Source: CAYVUV01 sp964455095
GTDB taxonomy: Bacteria > Desulfobacterota > Binatia > HRBIN30 > CADEER01
Length of the DNA: 64,000 nt
Reading direction: 5' to 3'
Assembly (NCBI GenBank): GCA_964455095.1
Contig: CAYVUV010000291.1
Location: forward strand, 7,635 to 71,634
The position numbers and the translations under genes are program-made. Below the pieces are notes generated by a model, which saw only the letters and a list, made by a program, of their open reading frames with translations, was not told the origin of the DNA and made no database searches. Shown piece by piece: positions 16,624-25,416 of the stretch; position 1 is the stretch's first letter, and each line of letters starts with the position of its first letter.

Positions 16624-16923
16624 ATGAAGCGAACGCAGCTCTACCTGGATGAAGAGATGGCACGGCTGCTGAGCTCGGAGAGTCGCCGCCGCAAGACGAC
16701 CGTCTCGGCGCTGGTGCGCGAGGCGGTCGTGACGGCGTACGGGCGCCGCGAGAGCGAAGACCGCAGCGCGATCATCGAGCGGCTGTCGGGCGTGTGGGCG
16801 GATCGCGACGATTTCGGAGACACGGACGCCTACGTGCGCGCCGCGCGCCGCTCGACGCGACCGGAGCGCACGACCCGGGGATCCCGTGCCGCGCTACCTG
16901 CTCGACACCGACGTCATCATTGA
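16624..16923 (+). CDS. Ribbon-helix-helix antitoxin (VapB-like)
   Basis: 99 residues from the ATG at 16624. The N-terminus KRTQLYLDEEMARLL and the following TTVSALVREAV form the beta-strand plus two helices of a CopG/Arc-type ribbon-helix-helix DNA-binding domain. The middle is acidic (VWADRDDFGDTDAYV), a plausible toxin-binding arm. The C-terminal end is very Arg-rich because it overlaps the toxin gene by 38 bases in another frame. With the PIN toxin it forms a type II toxin-antitoxin module. The upstream palindrome (16601-16613) is a likely autoregulatory site. Confidence 0.85.
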   Translation: MKRTQLYLDEEMARLLSSESRRRKTTVSALVREAVVTAYGRRESEDRSAIIERLSGVWADRDDFGDTDAYVRAARRSTRPERTTRGSRAALPARHRRHH

Positions 16924-17266
16924 GTGGCTCCGGCGCGACGAAACCGTCCGCGCCTGGCTGACGGCGCGCGATGCAGCAGGCGACTACCTCGCGTGCACGC
17001 CGGTGACGGTGGCCGAGCTATTCGCGGGCTTGCGGCCGCGCGAGGAGTTCATCATCGCAGACGTGTTGCGCGTCCTCCACTGCGTCGAGCTCGATGCCGC
17101 CATCGGCCGCAAAGCGGGCCTCTACCGGCAGGCCTTCGGCCGCTCACACGGCGTGGAGGTGGCTGACGCCCTGATCGCCGCCGCGGCGCACACCTACGGG
17201 ATGACGTTGTGTAGCCGCAACCTGCGGCACTACCCGATGCGCGACGTCAAGAAGCAGCGGCTCTGA
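16886..17266 (+). CDS. PIN-domain toxin (VapC family)
   Basis: 126 residues from the GTG at 16886, inside the antitoxin gene. A PIN-type ribonuclease. Seen: YLLDTDVIIEWLRRDE with the first catalytic Asp, TVAELFAGL with the conserved Glu, and VEVADALIAAAA with the third acidic residue, ending in a TLCSRNLRHYP strand. All metal-binding residues of the family appear intact, so the toxin should be active when free of its antitoxin. VapC enzymes typically cut tRNA or rRNA; the target here is unknown. It converges on ilvA with a 5-base gap. Confidence 0.9.
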   Translation: MPRYLLDTDVIIEWLRRDETVRAWLTARDAAGDYLACTPVTVAELFAGLRPREEFIIADVLRVLHCVELDAAIGRKAGLYRQAFGRSHGVEVADALIAAAAHTYGMTLCSRNLRHYPMRDVKKQRL

Positions 17267-17271
17267 GACCT

Positions 17272-18516
17272 TCAGCCCTGCGGCGGGGAGTCGGCCGCCG
17301 CGTGCGTGCCGAGCGCGAATCCGGCCGCGGTCAGGGCGCTGCGGATCTCGGCGATGTGCTCGTGGCCGCGGGTTTCGAGGTCGATCGTCACCGACGCCTG
17401 CATGAGCGCCAGGCCGGGCTGGGCGCGCTCGTGGCGAATCTGGTGGATGTTGGCGCGACACTTGGTGATGCAGGTGACGAGCTGCTGCAGGGCGCCGGGG
17501 CGATCCGGCAGGCGGATACTGAAGCGGAACAGCCGCCCTTCCTGGATCAGGCCGAGGTTGATGATGCGGTCGAGCAGGTTGGTGTCGATGTTGCCGCCGG
17601 ACAGGACGACCACTACCCGGCCGGGGGCGTCGCCGATTCGGCCAGCCAGGCAGGCGGCCAGGCCGACGGCTCCGGCACCTTCGGCGACGGTCTTGGCGCG
17701 CTCGAGCAGTAACAGCACGGCGTCGGCGATCTCCGGGTCGCTCACGGTGACGACGGCGTCGACGCCACCGCGGATGATCGAGAACGGCAGCGCGCCGATC
17801 GATCGCGTTGCGAGGCCGTCGGCAATGGTCTCCACGACCTCCAGCTCGACGCGCTCGCCGCGCGCCAGGCTCGGCGCCAGGGACGAGGCCCCGGCGGCCT
17901 GCACGCCAATGATGCGCGCCCGCGATCCGATGCCGCGCACGGCACTGATGACGCCCGCCAACAATCCTCCGCCGCCGACCGGGACGACGATGGTGTCGAC
18001 GTCCGGCAACTGCTCGAGGACTTCCAGTCCCAACGTGCCCTGACCGGCGATGACGTCGGCATCGTCGAAAGCGGGCACATAGGTCAGCTGACGCTCGGCC
18101 GCCAGCCGCTGGGCGGCGCTGTATGCCTCTGCGTAGTCGCGTCCGGCCAGCACGACCGTGGCCCCATAGCTGGCCGTGGCGGTCATTTTGCTGACCGAGG
18201 CCGCCTCGGGCATCACCACGGTGGCCGGGACCCCGGCAAGCCGCGCGGCGTAGGCAACTCCCTGTGCATGGTTGCCCGCCGAGGCGGTAATCACGCCGCG
18301 GGCGCGCACGGCCGGATCGAGTAGCTGGATCTTGTTCAGCGCGCCGCGGACCTTGAACGACCCGGTCTTCTGCAGGTTCTCGAGCTTGAGGTAGATGGGA
18401 GTGCCGCACAGCTTGCTGAACGTGTCGCTGGGGTCGAGCGGCGTCGTCTTGACCACGCCGGCAGCGCGCGTCCGGGCGGCGCGGATGCGCTCGATGTCGA
18501 TCGCGAGCTCGGCCAT
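17272..18516 (-). CDS. ilvA: Threonine ammonia-lyase with C-terminal ACT domain
   Basis: A 414-residue PLP enzyme that deaminates threonine to 2-oxobutyrate, the entry to isoleucine synthesis. Seen: TTPLDPSDTFSK, the PLP Lys55 in KTGSFKVRGALNK, SAGNHAQGVAYAA, the glycine-rich phosphate loop VPVGGGGLLAG and VVVLSGGNIDTN. A single ACT domain (about 330-405, starting FRFSIRLPDRPGALQQLV) follows. This is the short TdcB-like ACT form, not the two-ACT-like E. coli IlvA. The ACT domain suggests amino-acid feedback. It starts 8 bases after the stop of the Gfo/Idh/MocA gene, so both are probably one operon. Confidence 0.93.
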   Translation of the reverse strand: MAELAIDIERIRAARTRAAGVVKTTPLDPSDTFSKLCGTPIYLKLENLQKTGSFKVRGALNKIQLLDPAVRARGVITASAGNHAQGVAYAARLAGVPATVVMPEAASVSKMTATASYGATVVLAGRDYAEAYSAAQRLAAERQLTYVPAFDDADVIAGQGTLGLEVLEQLPDVDTIVVPVGGGGLLAGVISAVRGIGSRARIIGVQAAGASSLAPSLARGERVELEVVETIADGLATRSIGALPFSIIRGGVDAVVTVSDPEIADAVLLLLERAKTVAEGAGAVGLAACLAGRIGDAPGRVVVVLSGGNIDTNLLDRIINLGLIQEGRLFRFSIRLPDRPGALQQLVTCITKCRANIHQIRHERAQPGLALMQASVTIDLETRGHEHIAEIRSALTAAGFALGTHAAADSPPQG

Positions 18517-18524
18517 GCGGCGAT

Positions 18525-19526
18525 TCAGCCGATCGCCGTGCCGCGGCGCGGCAGCCCCGCGTGGTCGTAGACGGCGTCGATGACCTGCATGTTGGCCAAG
18601 CCGTCGCCGGCCTCGGTCGGCAGCGCTTCTTCAGTGCGGACGGCGCGCACGAAGGCGCGCAGCTGGTGGGTGTAGGTCGGCTCGGAGTGCAGGCGTTCGA
18701 CCAGCGTGTGCTCGGCGGTGCGCAGCGTGAGGCGGTGGTAGAACTGCGGCGCGATGGGGTTGAGCACGTGCAGCGTGCCGCGGTCGCCGCGCACCCGCGC
18801 GGTGAGGCGCGCCAGCTCGGCCGAGAAGAGCGAACAGGTGATGCGCCCCGTGCGCCCGTCGGCGAAGCGAAAATCCGCCGTCATCCAGCGATCGACGTTG
18901 GGTCCGGCCAGACGCGCTTCGGCGCGCACGACCTGCGGCTCGGCGCCGGCGAGAAAGCGCAACAGATGGATCGTGTAGCAGCCGACGTCCATGGCGGCGC
19001 CGCCGGCGAGGTCGTAGCGATAGCGGATGTCGCGCGGGAAGGGCAGCGGGATGCACATCGCCGTTTCGATATGGCGAATGGTGCCGAGCTCGCCGCTGTC
19101 GACGACAGCTTTCATCCGCGCCGCCAGCGGGTGGTAGCGGTAGTGAAACGCTTCGATCAACATCTTGCCGCTCAGCGCCGCCGCCAGCACCATGCGCTCG
19201 GCCTCGGCGGCATTCGAGGCCAGCGGTTTCTCGCACAGGACGTGTTTGCCGGCTTCGAGGGCGCGGATGCTCCACTCGCAGTGCAGGTTGTTGGGCAGCG
19301 GGTTGTACACCGCATCGATCTCCGGGTCGTCGATCAGGTCGCCATAGGACTGGTGCACACGCGCGATGCCGTGCTTGGCAGCAAAGGCGCTGGCGCGCGC
19401 CGGGTCGCGTGCCGCGACGGCGACCACGGTCGCTTCCGGGACGTGCCGTGCCGGACGGATGAGTGCCATCGGCGCGATCTGCGCCGCGCCGAGAATGCCG
19501 ATTCGCAGAGGGGGAGTCACTGTCAT
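18525..19526 (-). CDS. Gfo/Idh/MocA family NAD(P)-dependent oxidoreductase
   Basis: 333 residues from the ATG at 19526 (an ATG at 19535 adds three). A Rossmann dehydrogenase of the glucose-fructose oxidoreductase type. Seen: the dinucleotide loop RIGILGAAQIAPMALI, the family hallmark EKPLASNAAEAERMV with its Lys, and FHYRYHPLAARM in the C-terminal half. Likely substrates are sugars, inositols or dihydrodiols such as trans-1,2-dihydrobenzene-1,2-diol; the sequence does not decide. The frame stays open further upstream, but that extension has no family similarity. Co-directional with ilvA. Confidence 0.88.
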   Translation of the reverse strand: MTVTPPLRIGILGAAQIAPMALIRPARHVPEATVVAVAARDPARASAFAAKHGIARVHQSYGDLIDDPEIDAVYNPLPNNLHCEWSIRALEAGKHVLCEKPLASNAAEAERMVLAAALSGKMLIEAFHYRYHPLAARMKAVVDSGELGTIRHIETAMCIPLPFPRDIRYRYDLAGGAAMDVGCYTIHLLRFLAGAEPQVVRAEARLAGPNVDRWMTADFRFADGRTGRITCSLFSAELARLTARVRGDRGTLHVLNPIAPQFYHRLTLRTAEHTLVERLHSEPTYTHQLRAFVRAVRTEEALPTEAGDGLANMQVIDAVYDHAGLPRRGTAIG

Positions 19527-19677
19527 GTCCCGCATCCGTATATCGCCGCAGCCGGGGCGGCAACACCGTATCGGCGGTCTCCTCGCGCACGCTCGTGGGA
19601 ACACCGCATGCCTCTGGCGGTGCTTTGCGGCGTCCGGGCGATGGACAAGGCCGGGGCGATTTGCGCGATATGCGATT

Positions 19678-20754
19678 ATGAAAGAGGACAGCGCGAACGC
19701 AGCCCCGCTCGGCTTTGTGCGACCGGCGATCCGGGCCATGGCGGGATACACGCCCGGCGAGCAGCCGCAGGAACAGGGCTATATCAAGCTCAACACCAAT
19801 GAGAACCCGTATCCGCCATCGCCGCGCGTGCTGGCGGCGATCCGCGCCTGCGCGACGGACGACGTGCGGCTCTACCCGGACCCGATGGCGGACCGGTTGC
19901 GCGACAAGGCGGCCGCGGTCTACGGCCTGACGCGCGAGCACATCCTGGCCGGCAACGGGTCGGACGATTTGTTGGCGATGATCATCCGCCTGTGCGTCGG
20001 CGCCGGCGATCGCGTCGTGTATCCATACCCGACGTACAGCCTGTATGACACGCTGGTCGCGATTGGAGGCGGTGAAGCGGTGCACCTGCCGTTCGGGCCC
20101 GACTACGCGCTGCCGGCGGGCCTTGCCGAGGCCGGCGGTCGGGTGACGTTCGTCTGCAACCCCAACTCGCCCTCGGCGACGCTGACCCCCGTGGCGGAGT
20201 TGTTGGCGCTCAGCCGCCGCGTTGCGGGCCTGTTGGTCGTCGACGAAGCCTACGTCGATTTTGCCGACGCGACGGCACTCGAGTTGGTGAGCCAATGCGC
20301 CAACGTCGTCGTCCTGCGCACCTTCTCCAAGTCGTTCTCGCTGGCCGGTTTGCGCATCGGCCTGGCGCTCGGGCCGCCGCCAATCATTGCCGAGCTGGCC
20401 AAGGTGAAGGATTCGTACAACCTGACGCGGGTCAGCATCGCCGCGGCGGTGGCGGCGCTCGAGGACTACGAGTGGATGCTCACCCAGGTGCGGCGCATCC
20501 GCGCCTCGCGCGCGCGGCTCATCGACGGCCTGACCTCGCTGGGCTACGCCGTCCCGCCCAGCCAGGCGAACTTCGTCCTCGCGCGCCGTTCGGGCCGCGA
20601 CCTGCAGGGCGTCTACGAGCGGCTCAAGGCGCGGCGCATCCTGGTGCGCTACTTCGCCGTGCCGGAGCTGCGCGACGCACTGCGCATCACCGTCGGGACT
20701 GATCCCGAGGTCGACGCGCTGCTCGCCGCCCTGCGCGACATCGGCGCGGCTTGA
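19678..20754 (+). CDS. hisC: Histidinol-phosphate aminotransferase
   Basis: 358 residues from the ATG at 19678. A fold-type I PLP aminotransferase of histidine synthesis. Seen: IKLNTNENPYPPSPRVL (substrate-binding N-terminus of HisC), AGNGSDDLLAMIIR, YPTYSLYD, CNPNSPSATLTP, VVDEAYVDFA and the PLP Lys218 in TFSKSFSLAGLRIG; the C-terminus has ILVRYF and LRITVGTDPE. Length is normal. No other his gene is nearby. It is transcribed divergently from the Gfo gene and converges on the DUF4340 gene with a 6-base gap. Confidence 0.93.
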   Translation: MKEDSANAAPLGFVRPAIRAMAGYTPGEQPQEQGYIKLNTNENPYPPSPRVLAAIRACATDDVRLYPDPMADRLRDKAAAVYGLTREHILAGNGSDDLLAMIIRLCVGAGDRVVYPYPTYSLYDTLVAIGGGEAVHLPFGPDYALPAGLAEAGGRVTFVCNPNSPSATLTPVAELLALSRRVAGLLVVDEAYVDFADATALELVSQCANVVVLRTFSKSFSLAGLRIGLALGPPPIIAELAKVKDSYNLTRVSIAAAVAALEDYEWMLTQVRRIRASRARLIDGLTSLGYAVPPSQANFVLARRSGRDLQGVYERLKARRILVRYFAVPELRDALRITVGTDPEVDALLAALRDIGAA

Positions 20755-20760
20755 GTCGGG

Positions 20761-22164
20761 TCAGCCCGGCGGCGCGGCGGCGGCCGGTGCACCGCCGGCT
20801 GCGGGCGCCGTGGCCGCGGGTGGGGGCGGCAGGAAGTCGGCGCGCTGCTTGTTCAGCTGCGTGAACTGAAACTCGCGCACGTGGAAGACGGTGGCCAGGC
20901 CGTCGCGCTGTGCGGTGTACTCCGTGGCGGGCGGCGACGGCGTGTGCGAGCCGAAACGGACCGAGCCCAGCGGCGCGGCCTCGGCGCCCCGCAGCGTGAT
21001 GGTGAGCTGCGGCGTTGCGAGCCCGTACTCGCCCAGGTCGGCGGGGGCGTCGGTAACGATCTCCCAACCCTTGAGTCCGGCGAGCGCGGTGAGGAGCTGC
21101 TCGACCTTCTCAGCGTCGGCCGCTCCGTCCGCTCCGCGCACGCTCCAGGTCCCGCCCTCGCCGCGCACCAAAACAGTTGGCTCGCCTTCGGCCCGCGCCA
21201 GCTCGATCGCGGTCACCGCGGCCTGGTCGAACGCGAGCACCGTCTTGTCGCGGAAGTCGTTGGCGGTCTTGTTGAGGTCGCGATAGCTCCACTCGCCGAC
21301 GGAAAAGACCGTCGGGCGGTGGCCCACTTTGACGGAGATCGACTTGTCTTCTCCCTCTTTGCCCACCAGCAGCCGCGTCTCGGCGTTGTCGGCTCCGATG
21401 GACAGCGCCACTGTCAGGCGCGGCGCGTCGAGGCCGTAAGGCTTCAGGTCGGCGGCGTCTTCGCTGGGGAAGTCGGTGGCGCGCAGGGCGCGCAGCGAGG
21501 CGAGGAAGTTGCGCACCACGGCCGGATCAGCCGCGTAAGCCGCCGGTTGCTCGATGCGCCAGGTGCCGTCGGCTTTGACCAGCACGGTCGCCTGGTCGCC
21601 GCGCTCGAGGGCGATGCGGCGCACGTCGTCGTCGTTGAAATCGAGGATGCGCTTGTCGCGCAGGTCCTTGACCTTCTTGTCCATGGCGGACTGGAAGGCG
21701 GAGTTGGTCAGGTAGACCTTCGGCTCGTCGGCGCGTTGGATGTAGGTCGAGCCCCCGATCGGGCTGGTCTTGCCGACCTTGATCGCCGGCAGCTCGCGGT
21801 CCTTCAGGGCGACGGTGACCGTCACCTTGGGGACATCGAGGCCAAACGGCGCGAGGCTCTCCGGCACATCGTCGAGCGTCTTCTTGACCTCGCACTCGGC
21901 GACGGCGCGCAGCAGGTTCTTCACCGTGGTCTCGTCGGCGGCTGCCTCGAGCGGCGCGGTGAGCCGCCAGGTGCCGTCGGTTTGCTGCGCGACGATCTCG
22001 CGGTCGGGGAACTTCAGCGTCACCTTGACCGCATCGTCGGCTGCGAAGGTGAACAGTCTCTTGGGCTTCGCCTCCTGCTCGGCGCGGTCGAACTCGACGA
22101 AGTAGAGGTATGCTCCGAGGCCGAGGAAGACGACGGCGAGAATCAGCGTGCTGCGAAAACGCAT
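20761..22164 (-). CDS. DUF4340 membrane-anchored protein
   Basis: 467 residues. One N-terminal membrane anchor (TLILAVVFLGLGAYLYFVEF) is followed by a periplasmic or extracytoplasmic part made of about three repeats. Each has a beta-rich unit of the form VTLKFPDREIVAQQTDGTWR, then a PLEAAADETTVKNLL-like helix and a YGLDAPRLTVAL-like strand: the DUF4340 pattern. The C-terminal 25 residues are Pro/Ala-rich. It is the last gene of an ABC-2 type operon (24517, 23747, 22193), a common context for DUF4340. Its molecular role is unknown, possibly substrate handling for the exporter. Confidence 0.85.
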   Translation of the reverse strand: MRFRSTLILAVVFLGLGAYLYFVEFDRAEQEAKPKRLFTFAADDAVKVTLKFPDREIVAQQTDGTWRLTAPLEAAADETTVKNLLRAVAECEVKKTLDDVPESLAPFGLDVPKVTVTVALKDRELPAIKVGKTSPIGGSTYIQRADEPKVYLTNSAFQSAMDKKVKDLRDKRILDFNDDDVRRIALERGDQATVLVKADGTWRIEQPAAYAADPAVVRNFLASLRALRATDFPSEDAADLKPYGLDAPRLTVALSIGADNAETRLLVGKEGEDKSISVKVGHRPTVFSVGEWSYRDLNKTANDFRDKTVLAFDQAAVTAIELARAEGEPTVLVRGEGGTWSVRGADGAADAEKVEQLLTALAGLKGWEIVTDAPADLGEYGLATPQLTITLRGAEAAPLGSVRFGSHTPSPPATEYTAQRDGLATVFHVREFQFTQLNKQRADFLPPPPAATAPAAGGAPAAAAPPG

Positions 22165-22192
22165 GACCGGTGGCGGGGCGCGCGGTTGCCGA

Positions 22193-23743
22193 TCACTCGC
22201 GCCGCCACCACACCACCAGTCCGGCGATGAGCAGCAGCTCCGGGAGGATCAGCACCGACAGATAGAAGATCACGGTGCCTTCATCCTGGCTGAAGTTGAC
22301 GCGCGAGGCGCGCATCGAGCGGGCGCGGATCGACAGCAGGTCGGACTGCCCGACCAACCAGCCGACCGTGTTGAGAAACAGATCGCGGTTGAAGTACGTG
22401 CCATCGAGGTGCTGATTGTCGGCGAACTCGACGCTGCCGAACACCGCCAGCCGTGCCTCGCCGTCGCCGGTCCCCATCTCCTTCAGCTTGGCCTCGACCG
22501 CCGCGGCGATGCTGACCGGTCCCTTGCGGTCGGTCTCGGCGAGCGCCGCTTGCTGCTGTCGGAACAGCGCCTGGAGATCCGTTTCGGCCCAGCTCGATTC
22601 GCTGGTCTTGACCAGCTCGGTGACGGTCAGTCCCGGCTTGCCTGTGGCATCGGAGGTGACCGAACGCGTCATCGGGAAGATCGTGCGGCCCTTCAGCTCG
22701 CGCGTGATCTCGTGCGCCGGGTCGTACGTGCTGACCAACGGGGTGAGGCCGAGCGCCGGGCCCTGGAAGAGGCGGACGACCTGATCGACGACGACGTCGT
22801 CGCCGACGGCGACGCCCCACGGCTCGAGCAGGGAGACGAACTCCGCGCCCCGCTGCGGCGGCAGCAGGAACAGCGCCCGGCCTCCGCCCTTGATGTAGGT
22901 CTCCAGCGCGGTCAGCTCCTGCGCCAGGTAGGGCTTGGTCGGCCCCGCGACCACCACCGCCGTGCACTCCGCCGGCACCGTCTCCATGCTGGCCAGGAGG
23001 ATCTTCTTGACGTCGTAGTTCTCGTTGGTCAGCGCCGCCTTCGCCTGCGACATGCCCTTCGCGTCCTGCTGCTCGTCGATGTCGGGCTCGCCGTGCCCCT
23101 CGATGAAGCACACCAACTGTCGCGCCGCGCGCGTCGCTTTGATGATCGCGTTGGTGATCGTTTCCTCGGACGGCTGCGTCACCGTGCTCGCCGCCTCGCC
23201 GTACTGCAGGCGCACGGTGTTGTAGGCGGTGATGTTGTACTGCTCGGCCAACTCCGGCTGCCGGTCCGGGTCGATCAGCTGCACGCTGACTTTGGGCGAC
23301 GCGTATTGGTAGCTGCTGAGCAGATCACTGATCTCCGGGTTGATCCCGCCTTCGAGGAAGGCTTGCAGCTTGAGGTCCTTGTCGAGCCCCTTGATGACCG
23401 ACTGCGACTGCGGCGAGAGGCTGAAGACACGCGACTCGGTGAGGTCGAAGCGGTGGTGGTAGCGGGTCGAGAGGTAGTTGAGAGCGACCAGGATGCCGAG
23501 GAAGAGCAACGAGGCGAGCACGGCGCTGGTGCCGTACTTGGTCGAGCGCTCGCCGAGAAAGCCGCGCAGGTTCTCCAGCCCGGTGCTGAAGTAGGCGATC
23601 AGAGCCAGCAGACCCGCGATCAGGTGCACCGCGATGTAGACCACGTCGAAGGAGTTGGCGCCGCCGGTCAGCGCTCCCGCCACCAGGGCGAAGAGCAGCA
23701 GGATGACGCCGATGAGTCCGAGCAGGCCGCTAGACTGACGCAC
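22193..23743 (-). CDS. GldG-like ABC transporter auxiliary protein
   Basis: 516 residues. Two membrane helices near the N-terminus (LLGLIGVILLLFALVAGALTG and the next), a third near residue 100, a large extracytoplasmic part, and a final C-terminal helix (FYLSVLILPELLLIAGLVVW) followed by WWRRE. The FDLTESRVFSLSPQSQSVI motif is the hallmark of the GldG/ABC_transp_aux family, and FIEGHGEPD is also typical. In Bacteroidetes GldG works with GldA and GldF in gliding and secretion; outside that phylum the complex has unknown substrates. It starts 3 bases after the permease stop, in the same operon. Confidence 0.88.
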   Translation of the reverse strand: MRQSSGLLGLIGVILLLFALVAGALTGGANSFDVVYIAVHLIAGLLALIAYFSTGLENLRGFLGERSTKYGTSAVLASLLFLGILVALNYLSTRYHHRFDLTESRVFSLSPQSQSVIKGLDKDLKLQAFLEGGINPEISDLLSSYQYASPKVSVQLIDPDRQPELAEQYNITAYNTVRLQYGEAASTVTQPSEETITNAIIKATRAARQLVCFIEGHGEPDIDEQQDAKGMSQAKAALTNENYDVKKILLASMETVPAECTAVVVAGPTKPYLAQELTALETYIKGGGRALFLLPPQRGAEFVSLLEPWGVAVGDDVVVDQVVRLFQGPALGLTPLVSTYDPAHEITRELKGRTIFPMTRSVTSDATGKPGLTVTELVKTSESSWAETDLQALFRQQQAALAETDRKGPVSIAAAVEAKLKEMGTGDGEARLAVFGSVEFADNQHLDGTYFNRDLFLNTVGWLVGQSDLLSIRARSMRASRVNFSQDEGTVIFYLSVLILPELLLIAGLVVWWRRE

Positions 23744-23746
23744 GGG

Positions 23747-24520
23747 CTATCTCCAGCGCAGCGACTCGACCGAGCGCTGGGTCAGAAAGAGGGAGAGGGC
23801 GATGACGCTGAAGAAGTACACCAGGTCTCTGGTGTCGACGACGCCCTTGACCATTTCCGAGAAGTGCTCGGTGAGCGACAGGTACTTGAGCACGGCGCCC
23901 ATCGTTCCGCCGGCGGTCTCGGCCGGCCACGAGATGACGTAGAGAAGCAGCAGGACGACCAGGCAGCTGACCGCGGCGATGATCTGGTTCTCGGTCAGCG
24001 ACGAGGTCAACAGGCCGACCGAGAGGAAGGCCGTCGCGAGCAGCAGGAGGCCGAGGAAACCGCCGAGGATGACGCCGATCTCCGGATTGCCGTAGGCGAG
24101 CAGAATCGCCGGGTACACGCCGGTGAGCAGCACCATGACGAAGATGAACACGAAGGCGCCGAGAAACTTGCCGATGACGATCTCGCCGATCGACAGCGGT
24201 GAAGTCATCAGCAGCTCGTAGGTGCCGCTGCGCTTCTCCTCGGCGAAGCTGCGCATGGTGATCACCGGCACCAGGATGACCAGCACCACCGACAGGTTCT
24301 GCAGCAGCGGGGCGATGACGAACTCGTTCAGGTTGAGGCGCTCCATCGCCTCCGGGTTCTGAAAGCTCAGGTACATCTGAAGCAGGAAGTTGAAGCGCGC
24401 CAGCAAGTTGAAGAAGAACCACCCGCCGAGCAGCAGAAAGCCGGTCAGCACGACGTAGGCGATCGGCGAGACGAATTGCGAGCGAATGTCCTTCGCGGCG
24501 ATGGCCAGGATGTTTCTCAC
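23747..24520 (-). CDS. ABC-2 type permease (GldF-like)
   Basis: 257 residues from the GTG at 24520, chosen because GGAGG lies about 10 bases upstream and the start overlaps the ATPase stop by four bases (GTGA). Seen: RNILAIAAKDIRSQFVSPIAYVV, the standard opening of ABC-2 permeases, EEKRSGTYELLMTSPLS (the cytoplasmic coupling helix), and six hydrophobic segments. It forms the channel for the ATPase at 24517. The frame is open further upstream, but that part only mirrors the ATPase gene. Confidence 0.92.
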   Translation of the reverse strand: MRNILAIAAKDIRSQFVSPIAYVVLTGFLLLGGWFFFNLLARFNFLLQMYLSFQNPEAMERLNLNEFVIAPLLQNLSVVLVILVPVITMRSFAEEKRSGTYELLMTSPLSIGEIVIGKFLGAFVFIFVMVLLTGVYPAILLAYGNPEIGVILGGFLGLLLLATAFLSVGLLTSSLTENQIIAAVSCLVVLLLLYVISWPAETAGGTMGAVLKYLSLTEHFSEMVKGVVDTRDLVYFFSVIALSLFLTQRSVESLRWR

Positions 24521-25254
24521 GGATGCGCCTCCTCCGCCCCCGCGGCGGCGCCGCCGCTGATCGAGCGCAGAAACACCTCCTCGAGCGACAGCTCCCGCGT
24601 CAGGTCCTCGATGCGCTCTTCGACCACGATGCGCCCCTCGTTGATGATGACAACCTTCTGGCACAGCTGTGCCACCTCGGGCAGGATGTGGGTCGACAGG
24701 ATCACGGTGCGCTCGCCGGACAGCTCGCGGATCAGCGTGCGGATCTCGATGATCTGGCGCGGGTCGAGGCCGATGGTCGGCTCGTCGAGCACCAGGACAT
24801 CCGGGTTGTGAATCAGGGCCTGGGCGAGCCCGACGCGTTGGCGGAAACCCTTCGACAGATGGCCGAGGACGCGACGCGACATGTTGGTCAGCCCACAGGT
24901 CTTGATCACGCGCTCGCAGGCGGTGGGAATCTCGGCGCGCGGGATGCCCTTGATGCGGGCGACGAACTCCAGGTAGCCGCGCACGGTCATATCGCCGTAG
25001 AGGGGTGGGTTCTCCGGCAGGTAGCCGATACGTTTGCGGACCTCGTACGAGTCGTCGAAAATGTCGAAACCGGCGACCTTCACCGTGCCGCTGGTGGCCG
25101 GGAGGAAGCCGGTGATGATGCGCATCGTCGTCGTCTTGCCGGCGCCATTGGGCCCCAGAAAGCCGAGGATTTCGCCCTTTGCCGCGGTGAAGGACAGATT
25201 GTTCACGGCAACGAGGTCGCCGTAGCGCTTGGTCAGGTTGCGGACTTCGATCAT
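24517..25254 (-). CDS. ABC transporter ATP-binding protein (GldA-like)
   Basis: 245 residues. A complete nucleotide-binding domain. Seen: Walker A GPNGAGKTTTMRI, Q-loop region IGYLPENPPLYGDMT, the signature LSKGFRQRVGLAQAL, Walker B DVLVLDEPTIGLDP and the switch His in ILSTHILPEV. The YLPENPPLY form is typical of GldA/CcmA-type export ATPases. It is the first gene of the operon ATPase, permease, GldG-like, DUF4340. A strong -35 box lies upstream on the minus strand (25359-25364). Confidence 0.94.
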   Translation of the reverse strand: MIEVRNLTKRYGDLVAVNNLSFTAAKGEILGFLGPNGAGKTTTMRIITGFLPATSGTVKVAGFDIFDDSYEVRKRIGYLPENPPLYGDMTVRGYLEFVARIKGIPRAEIPTACERVIKTCGLTNMSRRVLGHLSKGFRQRVGLAQALIHNPDVLVLDEPTIGLDPRQIIEIRTLIRELSGERTVILSTHILPEVAQLCQKVVIINEGRIVVEERIEDLTRELSLEEVFLRSISGGAAAGAEEAHP

Positions 25255-25328
25255 TGCAGCTTTCCCACACCGTTGACGATGAGCGCGGCGTTCAATTCAC
25301 AACTTTCTTTTTGTTGCGCGAATTAAAC

Positions 25329-25347
25329 GGTGACGCGTTTAGTCACC
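25329..25347. promoter_or_regulatory. 6-bp inverted repeat over the ABC operon -10 region
   Basis: GGTGAC (25329-25334) and GTCACC (25342-25347) are perfect reverse complements with a 7-base spacer, and they overlap the candidate -10 box of the ABC operon. A dimeric repressor site is a reasonable guess; no regulator gene is adjacent. Confidence 0.4.
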
Positions 25348-25364
25348 TGACCGAGGGTTGTCAA
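25336..25364 (-). promoter_or_regulatory. Candidate sigma-70 promoter of the ABC operon
   Basis: On the minus strand TTGACA (25364-25359), a 17-base spacer and TAAACG (25341-25336). The -35 box is perfect and the -10 box matches three of six. It lies about 80 bases before the ATPase start, in the divergent gap to polA. Confidence 0.45.
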
Positions 25365-25416
25365 GCACCTGCGTTGCTGAACGCCGACCCTTTTGTTAGC
25401 GTCGCCGCCACCCAAA

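Noticed and set aside
22148..24202. 684-codon plus-strand frame
   Set aside because: Antisense to the GldG-like and permease genes; charged low-complexity translation with no domain.
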